DNA of 64,000 nucleotides, taken from Microbispora siamensis (GTDB taxonomy: Bacteria; Actinomycetota; Actinomycetes; Streptosporangiales; Streptosporangiaceae). The DNA lies in the NCBI RefSeq assembly GCF_016863095.1, contig NZ_BOOF01000001.1, positions 1-64,000 of the forward strand, written 5' to 3'. The notes below the pieces were generated by a model. The model made no database searches, was not told the DNA's origin, and worked only from the letters and a program-made list of their open reading frames with translations. Below are positions 17,445-24,606 of this stretch, in pieces; position 1 is the first letter of the stretch, and each line of letters begins with the position of its first letter. A program made the position numbers and the translations under genes.

Positions 17445-17483
17445 CCTGAAGATCATCTTTTACCTCTTCAGGGTCGCTTCAGG
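17445..17483. promoter_or_regulatory. CTTCAGG heptamer repeats, candidate response-regulator operator
   Basis: CTTCAGG is present at 17466-17472 and 17477-17483 (11-bp period, one helical turn) and in inverted form at 17445-17451. The site lies between the response regulator gene and the divergent secreted-protein gene. OmpR-family regulators bind direct repeats with about this period, so the sites probably serve autoregulation and control of the secreted protein. Confidence 0.6.
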
Positions 17484-17566
17484 TGTAGGGGCCCAAACTG
17501 CGGAGCGTTCCGTCAACCGATCACTGGCGGCCCCCACGGGCAGCCGATCTAGGGAGTGACCAGAGA

Positions 17567-18169
17567 ATGAAGAAGAGGAGCATGATCCTCGCGGGGGTCG
17601 TCATGACGGTGGGCCTCGGCATCGGCGGCGCCACGGCCGCGTCCGCGACCTCCACCGGCGCCCCGAAGCCGGGGGTCGCCTGCGCCGTGAAGGGTGGTCC
17701 GACGGCCACGGGGGAGGGCAAGACCACTGTCAATGTCGACCAGGACGGCAAGGTCTTCGTGGACGGCAAGGAGGTCCCGAAGAGTGAGCTGAGGACCCTC
17801 TGCAAGGAGCCCCCGCTGCCCGGCAAGGGCGTCGCCTGCATCATGAAGGCCAAGGCCGACAGGGCCGACAAGGGCGGCAAGTTCAGGGGGGACAAGTTCA
17901 GGGGCGGCAAGGTCTTCGTGGACGGCAAGGAGGCCCCGAAGAGTAAGCCGAGCGCCCTCTGCAAGGAGCCCCCGCTGCCCGGCAAGGGCGTCGTCTGCAT
18001 CGTGCACGTCAAGGGCGAGGAGAGCGGCGGGTTCGGCCCGAGCGACGAGAAGATCTACGTCGACGGCAAGCTGGCGCACGCCAAGTGCCCCCTGCCCAAG
18101 AAGCTCGGTGAGGGCATGGATGATGTGCACGTCGGGGACGACGCCCCGGTGGCCGTCACGCCGAACTGA
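17567..18169 (+). CDS. Secreted Cys-containing internal-repeat protein
   Basis: 200 residues. Signal peptide MKKRSMILAGVVMTVGLGIG, with likely cleavage after SASA or a little later. The mature protein holds two near-identical repeats: VFVDGKE-x-PKS, about four residues, LCKEPPLPGKGV, then CI (about residues 63-93 and 116-146), and a third degenerate unit (IYVDGKLAHAKCPLPKK). Each repeat holds two Cys residues, suggesting disulfide-bonded units. The repeat is also nearly identical at DNA level (about 17754-17835 and 17911-17998), indicating recent duplication. No family is recognised. It is divergent from a two-component system whose sensor loop has GKG motifs. A product regulated by that system, or a ligand of it, is plausible. 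Confidence 0.8.
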   Translation: MKKRSMILAGVVMTVGLGIGGATAASATSTGAPKPGVACAVKGGPTATGEGKTTVNVDQDGKVFVDGKEVPKSELRTLCKEPPLPGKGVACIMKAKADRADKGGKFRGDKFRGGKVFVDGKEAPKSKPSALCKEPPLPGKGVVCIVHVKGEESGGFGPSDEKIYVDGKLAHAKCPLPKKLGEGMDDVHVGDDAPVAVTPN

Positions 18170-18205
18170 CACACGACTCGCCGCAGGCGCTGACCACTCC
18201 ATGCG

Positions 18206-18239
18206 AACGTCCCGCCGGCCACCTCGCCGGCGGGACGTT
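18206..18239 (+). terminator. Strong hairpin terminator
   Basis: Arms 18206-18219 and 18226-18239 form a perfect 14-bp stem with a 6-nt loop and end in T residues. It lies 37 bp after the secreted-repeat-protein stop. Confidence 0.85.
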
Positions 18240-18267
18240 TCCGTCGGCGCGGGCGGCGGGAACAGCA

Positions 18268-18354
18268 ATGGGCAGATGGCGTGAGGTCATCGCCGAGTTC
18301 GCCGGCACGGCGCTCCTGCAACTGCTCGCCGTCAGCGCGCTCGTCGCGGGCTTC
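18268..18354 (+). pseudogene. Aquaporin/MIP family N-terminal fragment
   Basis: From an ATG at 18268 the translation MGRWREVIAEFAGTALLQLL continues AVSALVAGF. This matches the first membrane helix of aquaporin/glycerol-facilitator proteins (the AEFxGT motif). After about 29 residues homology ends and unrelated sequence, including an ISL3 transposase piece on the other strand, begins. Only the first of six helices remains, so it is not functional. Confidence 0.55.
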
Positions 18355-18375
18355 ACACCAAACGTGGTGTCGGCC

Positions 18376-18573
18376 TCACGCAGCCTGCCGGGGCGGGTGA
18401 GTAGGAGCCGAGCAAGACGGCGTGGCGTGACGACGGGCCGATCGCCCCTCGGCCCGGCCTCGAGTGATGTAGCGGTAGAGCAGGTTGAGGCTGCGCGAGT
18501 ACCCGAGTTCCTTGATCTCACCGAACAGCTGGGGGACCGGGACGGCCGGCTCGGCGGCGCGCCGCTCCCGCAC
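18376..18573 (-). pseudogene. ISL3-type transposase fragment
   Basis: On the minus strand the translation VPQLFGEIKELGYSRSLNLL, then YRYITRGRAEG, followed in a shifted frame by RPVVTPRRLARLLLTRP, matches the central helical part of ISL3-family transposases. At least one frameshift is present and both ends are missing, so this is a remnant. It lies at the break point of the aquaporin-like fragment, which suggests that insertion and later deletion broke that gene. Confidence 0.6.
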
Positions 18574-18691
18574 GCAGGATGGCTAGCATCCGTCACCTTT
18601 CCTATACGATCCGAGTGGTCGTCAGCATGCAGCAGCGTTGCGACCGATGTCAACAGGTTCGCGAAGACGCTAGAAGGGACCTCACGTCACG

Positions 18692-19228
18692 ATGGACGAC
18701 GAAGTGATGATCGCGCGGCGCCCTGGGGCCATGACGGGCGGAACGCCGCCGGGAAGATCTCGCGGCCGGCTTGCCGACGAGGTGTACGACACGCTGCTCG
18801 GACAGCTGGAGGACTTCCCGAAACTCGGCTATTACGTATGTTGATGTGACGGTCGGTCGCTACGGATCGAGCCTGGCTCCCGCGTCACGATCGACGCCCT
18901 GGCGCGAGAGCTGGGGGTCTCGCAGACGCCGATCCGAGACGCTCTCAACCGGATGGAGGCCGAGGGCCTGGTCGTGCGTGTGCCCCATGCCGGCTATCGC
19001 ATTCCCCCCCAGATCACCCGTCAGCGATTCGAGGACATGCTCGAGCTCCGCCTGCTCCTCGATCCGGCAGCGGCGCGCAGATCCGCCGAACGCGCATCCC
19101 CGAAGCAGGTGGCCGGTCTGCGACGACTGCTGGAGGAGATGGCGGAACTGGAGGGGGGCAACGGGCTCATGGCCTATGGCGCCTTCGGGCTACGCGAAGG
19201 GCGCGGACGGAATGGCGTAAAGGCTTGA
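18692..19228 (+). pseudogene. GntR/FadR-type regulator, disrupted
   Basis: The frame from ATG 18692 reads into a GntR start (RLADEVYDTLLGQL) and stops at about 18840 after an unrelated stretch. The family match resumes in another frame at about 18866: IEPGSRVTIDALARELGVSQ, TPIRDALNRMEAEGLV, then the start of an FCD effector domain (FEDMLELRLLLDPAAARRSA). That domain is cut short at about residue 60, ending in GLREGRGRNGVKA. The gene has therefore an internal disruption and a lost C-terminus. It originally would have bound DNA as a metabolite-sensing repressor. Confidence 0.65.
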
Positions 19229-19315
19229 CGGGCGGGCTGGGTCGAGGAATGCTGACGCAATCGGATCGGATTGGATTGGATCCACCTCACCCGCCCCAGT
19301 TGCGAGGAGAAGCAG

Positions 19316-19885
19316 GTGCCCAGAGCGCTGCTCCTGACCGGCGATGCCGCCGAGGAGCTCGACACCATGTATCCCTACTATCGCGTGCAGGAGGGCGGCT
19401 GGGACGTTGACGTCTCGTCACGGACGATGCGTGACGTTCAGCTGGTCATCCACGAGTTCGACCCGAACTCCGACGCCTACGTGGAGAAGAACGGCCGGAA
19501 GTTGCCGGTCGACGTGACCTGGGCCGAGGTCGACGTCGAGCGCTATGACGCCCTCATCATCCCCGGGGGACGTGCCCCCGAGTGGATCCGGGTCGACGCC
19601 GACGTCAGGCGCATCACCGAGCACTTCTTCGCGCGCAACCTCCCGATCGCACTGGTGTGCCACGGCGCGCAGGTGCCGGCTGTGTACGGGCTGCTGAAGG
19701 GCCGGAAGACGGCGTGCTTCCCCCCCATCACCGGTGACATGGAGAACGCGGGCGCGACGGTCATCGACGCTCCCGACGTCGTGGACGGCAACCTCGTCTC
19801 CTGCCGGGGCTGGCCCGACATGCCGCAATTCGGCAGGGCGATGATGGAGGTCTTCTCGAAGTCCATCGACTCCGCATCGGCATGA
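19316..19885 (+). CDS. DJ-1/PfpI family protein
   Basis: 189 residues. A single DJ-1/PfpI (class I glutamine amidotransferase-like) domain: RALLLTGDAAEELDT, YDALIIPGGRAPEWIR, then the nucleophile elbow ALVCHGAQV with the conserved Cys-His pair. Members are chaperones, glyoxalases, amidases or proteases, so the activity cannot be assigned. GTG at 19316 has GAGGAGAA 8 nt upstream and fits the family N-terminus. It seems to be the only intact gene in a region of broken ones. It follows the disrupted GntR gene and may have been its target. Confidence 0.82.
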   Translation: MPRALLLTGDAAEELDTMYPYYRVQEGGWDVDVSSRTMRDVQLVIHEFDPNSDAYVEKNGRKLPVDVTWAEVDVERYDALIIPGGRAPEWIRVDADVRRITEHFFARNLPIALVCHGAQVPAVYGLLKGRKTACFPPITGDMENAGATVIDAPDVVDGNLVSCRGWPDMPQFGRAMMEVFSKSIDSASA

Positions 19886-19904
19886 GCACACCCGAGGTGT
19901 CTCG

Positions 19905-20063
19905 GTGACGGCACTTCGGACCGTCACCGTCGACGGCTCCCCCGTCCACGTCATGGAGAGCGGCACCGGGCCCGCGGTGCTGATGCTGCACGGCTCCGGA
20001 CCCGGTACGACCGGATCCGGAGCCTGGGCGACGACGGCACAGGCGCTGGCGACCGGCGCATGA
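19905..20063 (+). pseudogene. Alpha/beta hydrolase N-terminal fragment
   Basis: 52 codons from GTG 19905: VTALRTVTVDGSPVHVMESG, then VLMLHGSGPGTTGSGAW. This is the first strands and the oxyanion HG loop of an alpha/beta hydrolase (meta-cleavage-product-hydrolase type). It stops before the nucleophile and is joined directly to a ROK fragment. It is a deletion remnant. Confidence 0.6.
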
Positions 20064-20368
20064 TGCAGGCGGTGGCGCAGGTCGGCCAATGGCTCGGGCT
20101 CGGCGGCTCGATCGTGGCCAACCTGTTCAACCCGCGAGTGATCGTCATCGGGGGCTACTTCGCCTCACTGGCCGAATGGCTGCTGCCTCACGCGCAGGAT
20201 GAGCTGCAGCGGCTCGTGGTGGCCGCCCCCGCCGCCCAGTGCCGATTCGTCGCCTCCACGCTCGGCTTCGGCGCCGCTTCCCGCGGCGCCGCAAGCATGG
20301 TGGTCAACCGGATCATCGACGACCCGACCACGATCATGGATTCACTACCCCGGCCGACAGCCTACTGA
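20060..20368 (+). pseudogene. ROK-family C-terminal fragment
   Basis: 102 codons beginning four bases before the end of the hydrolase fragment. GGSIVANLFNPRVIVIGGYF, then ELQRLVVAAPAAQCRFVAST and LGFGAASRGAA match the end of ROK transcription regulators and sugar kinases. The DNA-binding and ATP-binding parts are missing. The direct joint to an unrelated N-terminus shows that an internal deletion fused the two genes. Confidence 0.65.
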
Positions 20369-20497
20369 CGGCCCCCACAGACCTGGAGGCGGCACCTCTC
20401 CAGCAACCCCCCGTATCCGCAACCAACGCCAACAAGCGGCAACAAGCGCGGCGGCGCGCGCCTTGCCTGACGTCCCCCCGGTCAGGAAGGGTTTTTC

Positions 20498-23400
20498 ATG
20501 TCTCCACGTCATCGAACGTGGGCCAGGCTGCTCGAAGCAGCCCTGCCAGAAAACGGACGACGCCCGAGACGTCGCACCGCGACCACGATGGCCTTAGCCC
20601 TCATCGCCCCCTTCATCACGCTCCTCGCGACGCCGGTGAGCGCCGAGGCCCCCACGGCGGCTGAGCCCGCTTTCGTCGCTGCACCGGCGCTGCTGCAGCC
20701 GTCCGCGCCTGCCGCCAAGGCCGCACCACCAGACGCCGGCTTCAAGGTGCTCGTGGTGCGCAGCACCCAGGACGCGGTGTCGTCGGCCGGCCTGGCCGCG
20801 ATCCGGGATGCGGCCAGAACCGGTCATTTCACGGTCGTGGCGCCCGGGCCCGCTGACGTGGGCGACCATTTCACGAAGAAGAAGCTGGAGCAGTACCGCG
20901 CGGTCGTGTTCTTGGACACGGGTCACGCGAGCCCGCTCACGGACGCGCAACGCGCGAACTTCGAGAGCTACTTCCGCGACGGCGGCGGCTTCGTCGGCGT
21001 CGGCTCCGCGGTCGAGACCGACGAGTCCTGGTCGTTCCTGACCGACATCCTGGGGACGCGTGCGTCCAGCAGGACCGACGTGCAATCGGGTGACGTGAAG
21101 GTCGCCGACCGCGTCCACGACGCGACCAAGGATCTGCCGCAGATCTGGTCGCGGACCGACAACTGGTACAACTTCACGAAGAACGTCCGCGGTGTGTCAC
21201 ACGTCCTCGACACCGTCGTCGAGGACCCGTTCGGGCCGCAGCCGCAGGGTGCCAACCTCGACGGGATCGCCGGGGGCACGATGGGCGCCGATCACCCGGT
21301 CTCGTGGTGTAAGGACTTCCAGGGCGGCCGCTCGTTCTACACCAGCCTGGGCAACACGGCCGCGAGCTTCGACGCCGGCCTCACCAAGCACCTCAAGGGC
21401 GCGATCGGCTGGGCCGCGGGCCAGGCCGACCCGGTCTACAGCGATTGCGGCGCGACCGTGCTGGCCAACTACCAGCAGACGAAGATCGGCTCGCCGCCGA
21501 ACCTGCAGGAGCCGATCGGCTTCGACCAGCTGCCGGACGGCCGCATTCTGCAGACGGACCGCCTCGGCTCGCTGCGCATGCACGACTCGACCACGGGCGT
21601 CACCACGGTCGTCGCCAACTTCGCCGATCCGAGCCTGCCGATGACGCAGCAGATCTACTCCGCGGGCGAGGACGGGCTCTATGGCCCGGCGGTCGACGCC
21701 AACTTCGCGACCAACAAGTGGGTCTACCTCTACTACTCGCCGAAGGAGGTCACCGACGTCAAGCTGAGCGACGGATCGGTCGTCACCCAGATCACGCCGA
21801 ACACCACCCCGCCGGACGTGGCGGCGTCCAAGACCGCGTGGGATCCGTACGTGGGCTATTTCCAGCTCAGCCGCTTCAAGTTCGTCGACGCCACCGACAG
21901 CACGCCGGCGCACCTCGACATGGGCTCCGAGCAGCAGATCATGCGCGTGCCGGTCAACCGCCAGGAGTGCTGCCACGTCGGGGGCGACATCGACTTCGAC
22001 AAGCACGGCAACCTCTGGATGGTCACCGGCGATGACACGCCCGCGGGCGGCATCAACGGCGGCGGCTACGGGCCGTACAACTCGCAGAAGACCGACGAGC
22101 AGCAGACCGTGCGCGTCACCAACGCGACGGGCGGCACGTTCACGCTGACCTTCGAGGGCCAGACGACGGAGCCGATCGCGTGGAACGCGGACCGCAATGC
22201 GATCGACGCGGCGCTCGAGGCGCTCTCGAACATCGAGGCGGATGAGATCCAGACCAGCGGCGGCCCGGTCAACACGTCGAACGTCAACGTGTTCTTCCGC
22301 CGCGGCAAGCAGCAGTCCGATCAGCCGCAGATCACCGCCGACGGCGCCGGCCTGACCGGCACCGCCACGCCGGCGATCGCCACCAACACGGCGCAGGCGG
22401 GCGGCTGGTATCAGCGGCTCACCGGTGACTCGCGCCGCAGCGCGCTGAACACCAACGACCTGCGCGGCAAGATCCTGCGGATCAAGGTCAAGGACGGCAA
22501 CATCTCCGCCGCCGACGCCAACAAGGCCGACTTCGGCTCCGGCACGGGCGCCTACTCGATCCCGTCGGGCAACCTGTTCCCGCTGGTCGCGGGCGCGCCG
22601 CAGGACAAGACGCGGCCGGAGGTCTACGCGATGGGTTTCCGCAACCCGTTCCGGATCCAGGTCGACGAGAACGACGTGGCCTACATCGGCGACTACTCGC
22701 CCGACGCCCAGACACCGCAGCGCTCGCACGGCCCGGCGGGCACCGGCCGCTACGAGATCGTGCGCAAGCCGTCCAACTACGGCTGGCCGACGTGCTACAA
22801 GCGCGACCTCGCGCACTACCAGTGGAACTTCCACGAGTTCGCGCCCGGCACCACCACCGCGGGCACGCCGCTGAACAACCCGCCTCAGAAGTTCGACTGC
22901 GACGGGCCGACGCAGCGCAACGACTCGCTGTGGAACATTGAGGGCGGTCCGACGGTCGAGCCGGGCCTGAGGGACGTCCCGCCGGTCACCGACCCGGACA
23001 TCTGGTACTCCTACCGCGACAACAACACGAACGCGCCGCTCGGCACCCCGTGCGAGGCCTACTACGCGCCGACCCCGGGCCCGATCGCGCCCGGCTCGAC
23101 GACCGAATGCCCGCGGCTGTTCCCCGAGCTCTACACCGGCGGCGTCGGTCCGCACGGGGTCACGAAGTACCACTACGACCCGGAGAACCCGAACCCTCAC
23201 AAGTTCCCGCCGTACTACGACGACTCGGTGATCATCAGTGAGTGGACGCAGGACACGCTGCGCGAGGTCAAGCTCGACAAGCAGAACAACCACGTCCAGA
23301 AGATCAACAACTTCCTGGATTGCGGCAGCCGTGCGAACGCCGGGGCAGGCAGGTTCCGGTTCGAGTGCGACAACCCGATGGACTTGCAGTTCGGTTCTGA

Positions 23401-24514
23401 CGGCGCGTTCTACCTGCTGACCTACGGCAACGGGTTCAACGTCATCAGCCCCGACGCGGGCATGTACAAGTGGGAGTACGTCAAGGGCAAGCGCGCGCCG
23501 AAGGCCGTGCTCACCACGGACCGCACCGACGGCTCAACGCCGCTGACCGTGAACTTCTCCAGCGCCGGCTCGCTGGATGAGGATCCCGGCGACTCGATCC
23601 GCTACGAGTGGAACTTCGGCGACGGCTCGGCGATCGAGACCGACCCGAACCCGACACACACCTACACGCAGTCCGGCCGCTACACGGCCGTGCTGACCGT
23701 GCTCGACTCGTCCGGCAAGCAAACCTCGACCAGCACCGTGATCACCGTGGGCAACACGAGCCCGACGGTGGTCGTCAATACGCCGGTGGAGGGCGGGACG
23801 TTCGCGTTCGGCGACGACATCCCGTTCTCGGTCACGGTCACCGACCCCGAGGACGGGACGGTGAATTGCTCCGAGGTGCAGGTGACGTTCGTGCTCGGCC
23901 ACGACGCGCACGGCCACGCAGAGGAGTCCGTCAACGGCTGCTCGGGCGTGCTCCACACGGAGGCCGACGACGTCTCACACGGCGGCACCGTCCTCGGCGT
24001 GGTCCAGGCGCGCTACACCGACCACGGCGGTCCGGGCGGCGTCCCACAGCTGACCACGACCGGCCAGCACCAGATCCGCCAGAAGCACCAGGAGGTGGAG
24101 TTCGTCGTCAACCAGTCCGGCACCAACACGGCGACCAACACCGACGGCGGCGCCGGCGTGCACCGCGGCAGCCTGGGCTCGGGCGACTGGCTCCAGCTCA
24201 ACGGCCCATTCAACCTGACCAACATCGATTCGATCACGTTCCGCGTGGCGGACGCGGCGACCGGCCGCACGCCCGGGTCGCCGCTGGCGGCAATCGAGGT
24301 CCGTCAGGACTCGATCACCGGGCCGATCCTGACGACGGCCAACCTCGTGTCCACCGGCGGGACGGGAACCTGGACGAGCCAGACGTTCCCGGTCTCGATG
24401 TCCGGGACGCATGAGCTGTTCCTGGTGTTCCGCTCGGTCACGGGTGGCGCCACGGGCGGCAACCTGTTCAACCTCAACTGGGCCGAGTTCGTCGGCACGG
24501 GCATCGGCACCTAG
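20498..24514 (+). CDS. Secreted ThuA-glucose/sorbosone dehydrogenase-PKD-CBM protein
   Basis: 1338 residues. A long basic leader with an Arg cluster (NGRRPRRRTATT) precedes the hydrophobic core and the cleavage region TPVSA. Domains: ThuA-like (about 80-310; KVLVVRSTQD, GFVGVGSA, ADHPVSWC), a PQQ-dependent glucose/sorbosone dehydrogenase propeller (about 320-990; GIGFDQLPDGRILQTDR-type opening, ECCHVGGDIDFDKHGNLWM, EVYAMGFRNPFRI, SNYGWPTC), a PKD domain (about 1000-1090; WNFGDGS) and a C-terminal CBM6-like module (about 1200-1335). It probably oxidises a sugar or aldose at the cell surface; whether PQQ is bound cannot be told. An AGGAAGGG site precedes the ATG. It is followed by a second ThuA protein. 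Confidence 0.85.
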   Translation: MSPRHRTWARLLEAALPENGRRPRRRTATTMALALIAPFITLLATPVSAEAPTAAEPAFVAAPALLQPSAPAAKAAPPDAGFKVLVVRSTQDAVSSAGLAAIRDAARTGHFTVVAPGPADVGDHFTKKKLEQYRAVVFLDTGHASPLTDAQRANFESYFRDGGGFVGVGSAVETDESWSFLTDILGTRASSRTDVQSGDVKVADRVHDATKDLPQIWSRTDNWYNFTKNVRGVSHVLDTVVEDPFGPQPQGANLDGIAGGTMGADHPVSWCKDFQGGRSFYTSLGNTAASFDAGLTKHLKGAIGWAAGQADPVYSDCGATVLANYQQTKIGSPPNLQEPIGFDQLPDGRILQTDRLGSLRMHDSTTGVTTVVANFADPSLPMTQQIYSAGEDGLYGPAVDANFATNKWVYLYYSPKEVTDVKLSDGSVVTQITPNTTPPDVAASKTAWDPYVGYFQLSRFKFVDATDSTPAHLDMGSEQQIMRVPVNRQECCHVGGDIDFDKHGNLWMVTGDDTPAGGINGGGYGPYNSQKTDEQQTVRVTNATGGTFTLTFEGQTTEPIAWNADRNAIDAALEALSNIEADEIQTSGGPVNTSNVNVFFRRGKQQSDQPQITADGAGLTGTATPAIATNTAQAGGWYQRLTGDSRRSALNTNDLRGKILRIKVKDGNISAADANKADFGSGTGAYSIPSGNLFPLVAGAPQDKTRPEVYAMGFRNPFRIQVDENDVAYIGDYSPDAQTPQRSHGPAGTGRYEIVRKPSNYGWPTCYKRDLAHYQWNFHEFAPGTTTAGTPLNNPPQKFDCDGPTQRNDSLWNIEGGPTVEPGLRDVPPVTDPDIWYSYRDNNTNAPLGTPCEAYYAPTPGPIAPGSTTECPRLFPELYTGGVGPHGVTKYHYDPENPNPHKFPPYYDDSVIISEWTQDTLREVKLDKQNNHVQKINNFLDCGSRANAGAGRFRFECDNPMDLQFGSDGAFYLLTYGNGFNVISPDAGMYKWEYVKGKRAPKAVLTTDRTDGSTPLTVNFSSAGSLDEDPGDSIRYEWNFGDGSAIETDPNPTHTYTQSGRYTAVLTVLDSSGKQTSTSTVITVGNTSPTVVVNTPVEGGTFAFGDDIPFSVTVTDPEDGTVNCSEVQVTFVLGHDAHGHAEESVNGCSGVLHTEADDVSHGGTVLGVVQARYTDHGGPGGVPQLTTTGQHQIRQKHQEVEFVVNQSGTNTATNTDGGAGVHRGSLGSGDWLQLNGPFNLTNIDSITFRVADAATGRTPGSPLAAIEVRQDSITGPILTTANLVSTGGTGTWTSQTFPVSMSGTHELFLVFRSVTGGATGGNLFNLNWAEFVGTGIGT

Positions 24515-24580
24515 CGAGCCCGCCCGTGCCGACGAACCCGAGTTCGTCGGCACGGGCATCGGCTCCTAGCGAACCCTCCC
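24485..24580. repeat. Duplicated gene end with inverted copy
   Basis: The last 27 coding bases and the stop region of the dehydrogenase gene (24485-24524) recur almost exactly at 24541-24580, 56 bp further on. Between them 24523-24537 is an inverted copy of the shared 15-bp core (24487-24501 and 24542-24556). The middle copy can pair with either flank to form a 15-bp hairpin, which could act as a terminator or a processing site between the two genes. Confidence 0.75.
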
Positions 24581-24606
24581 GTATAGCGGCAAGAGAGAAG
24601 ACACTC

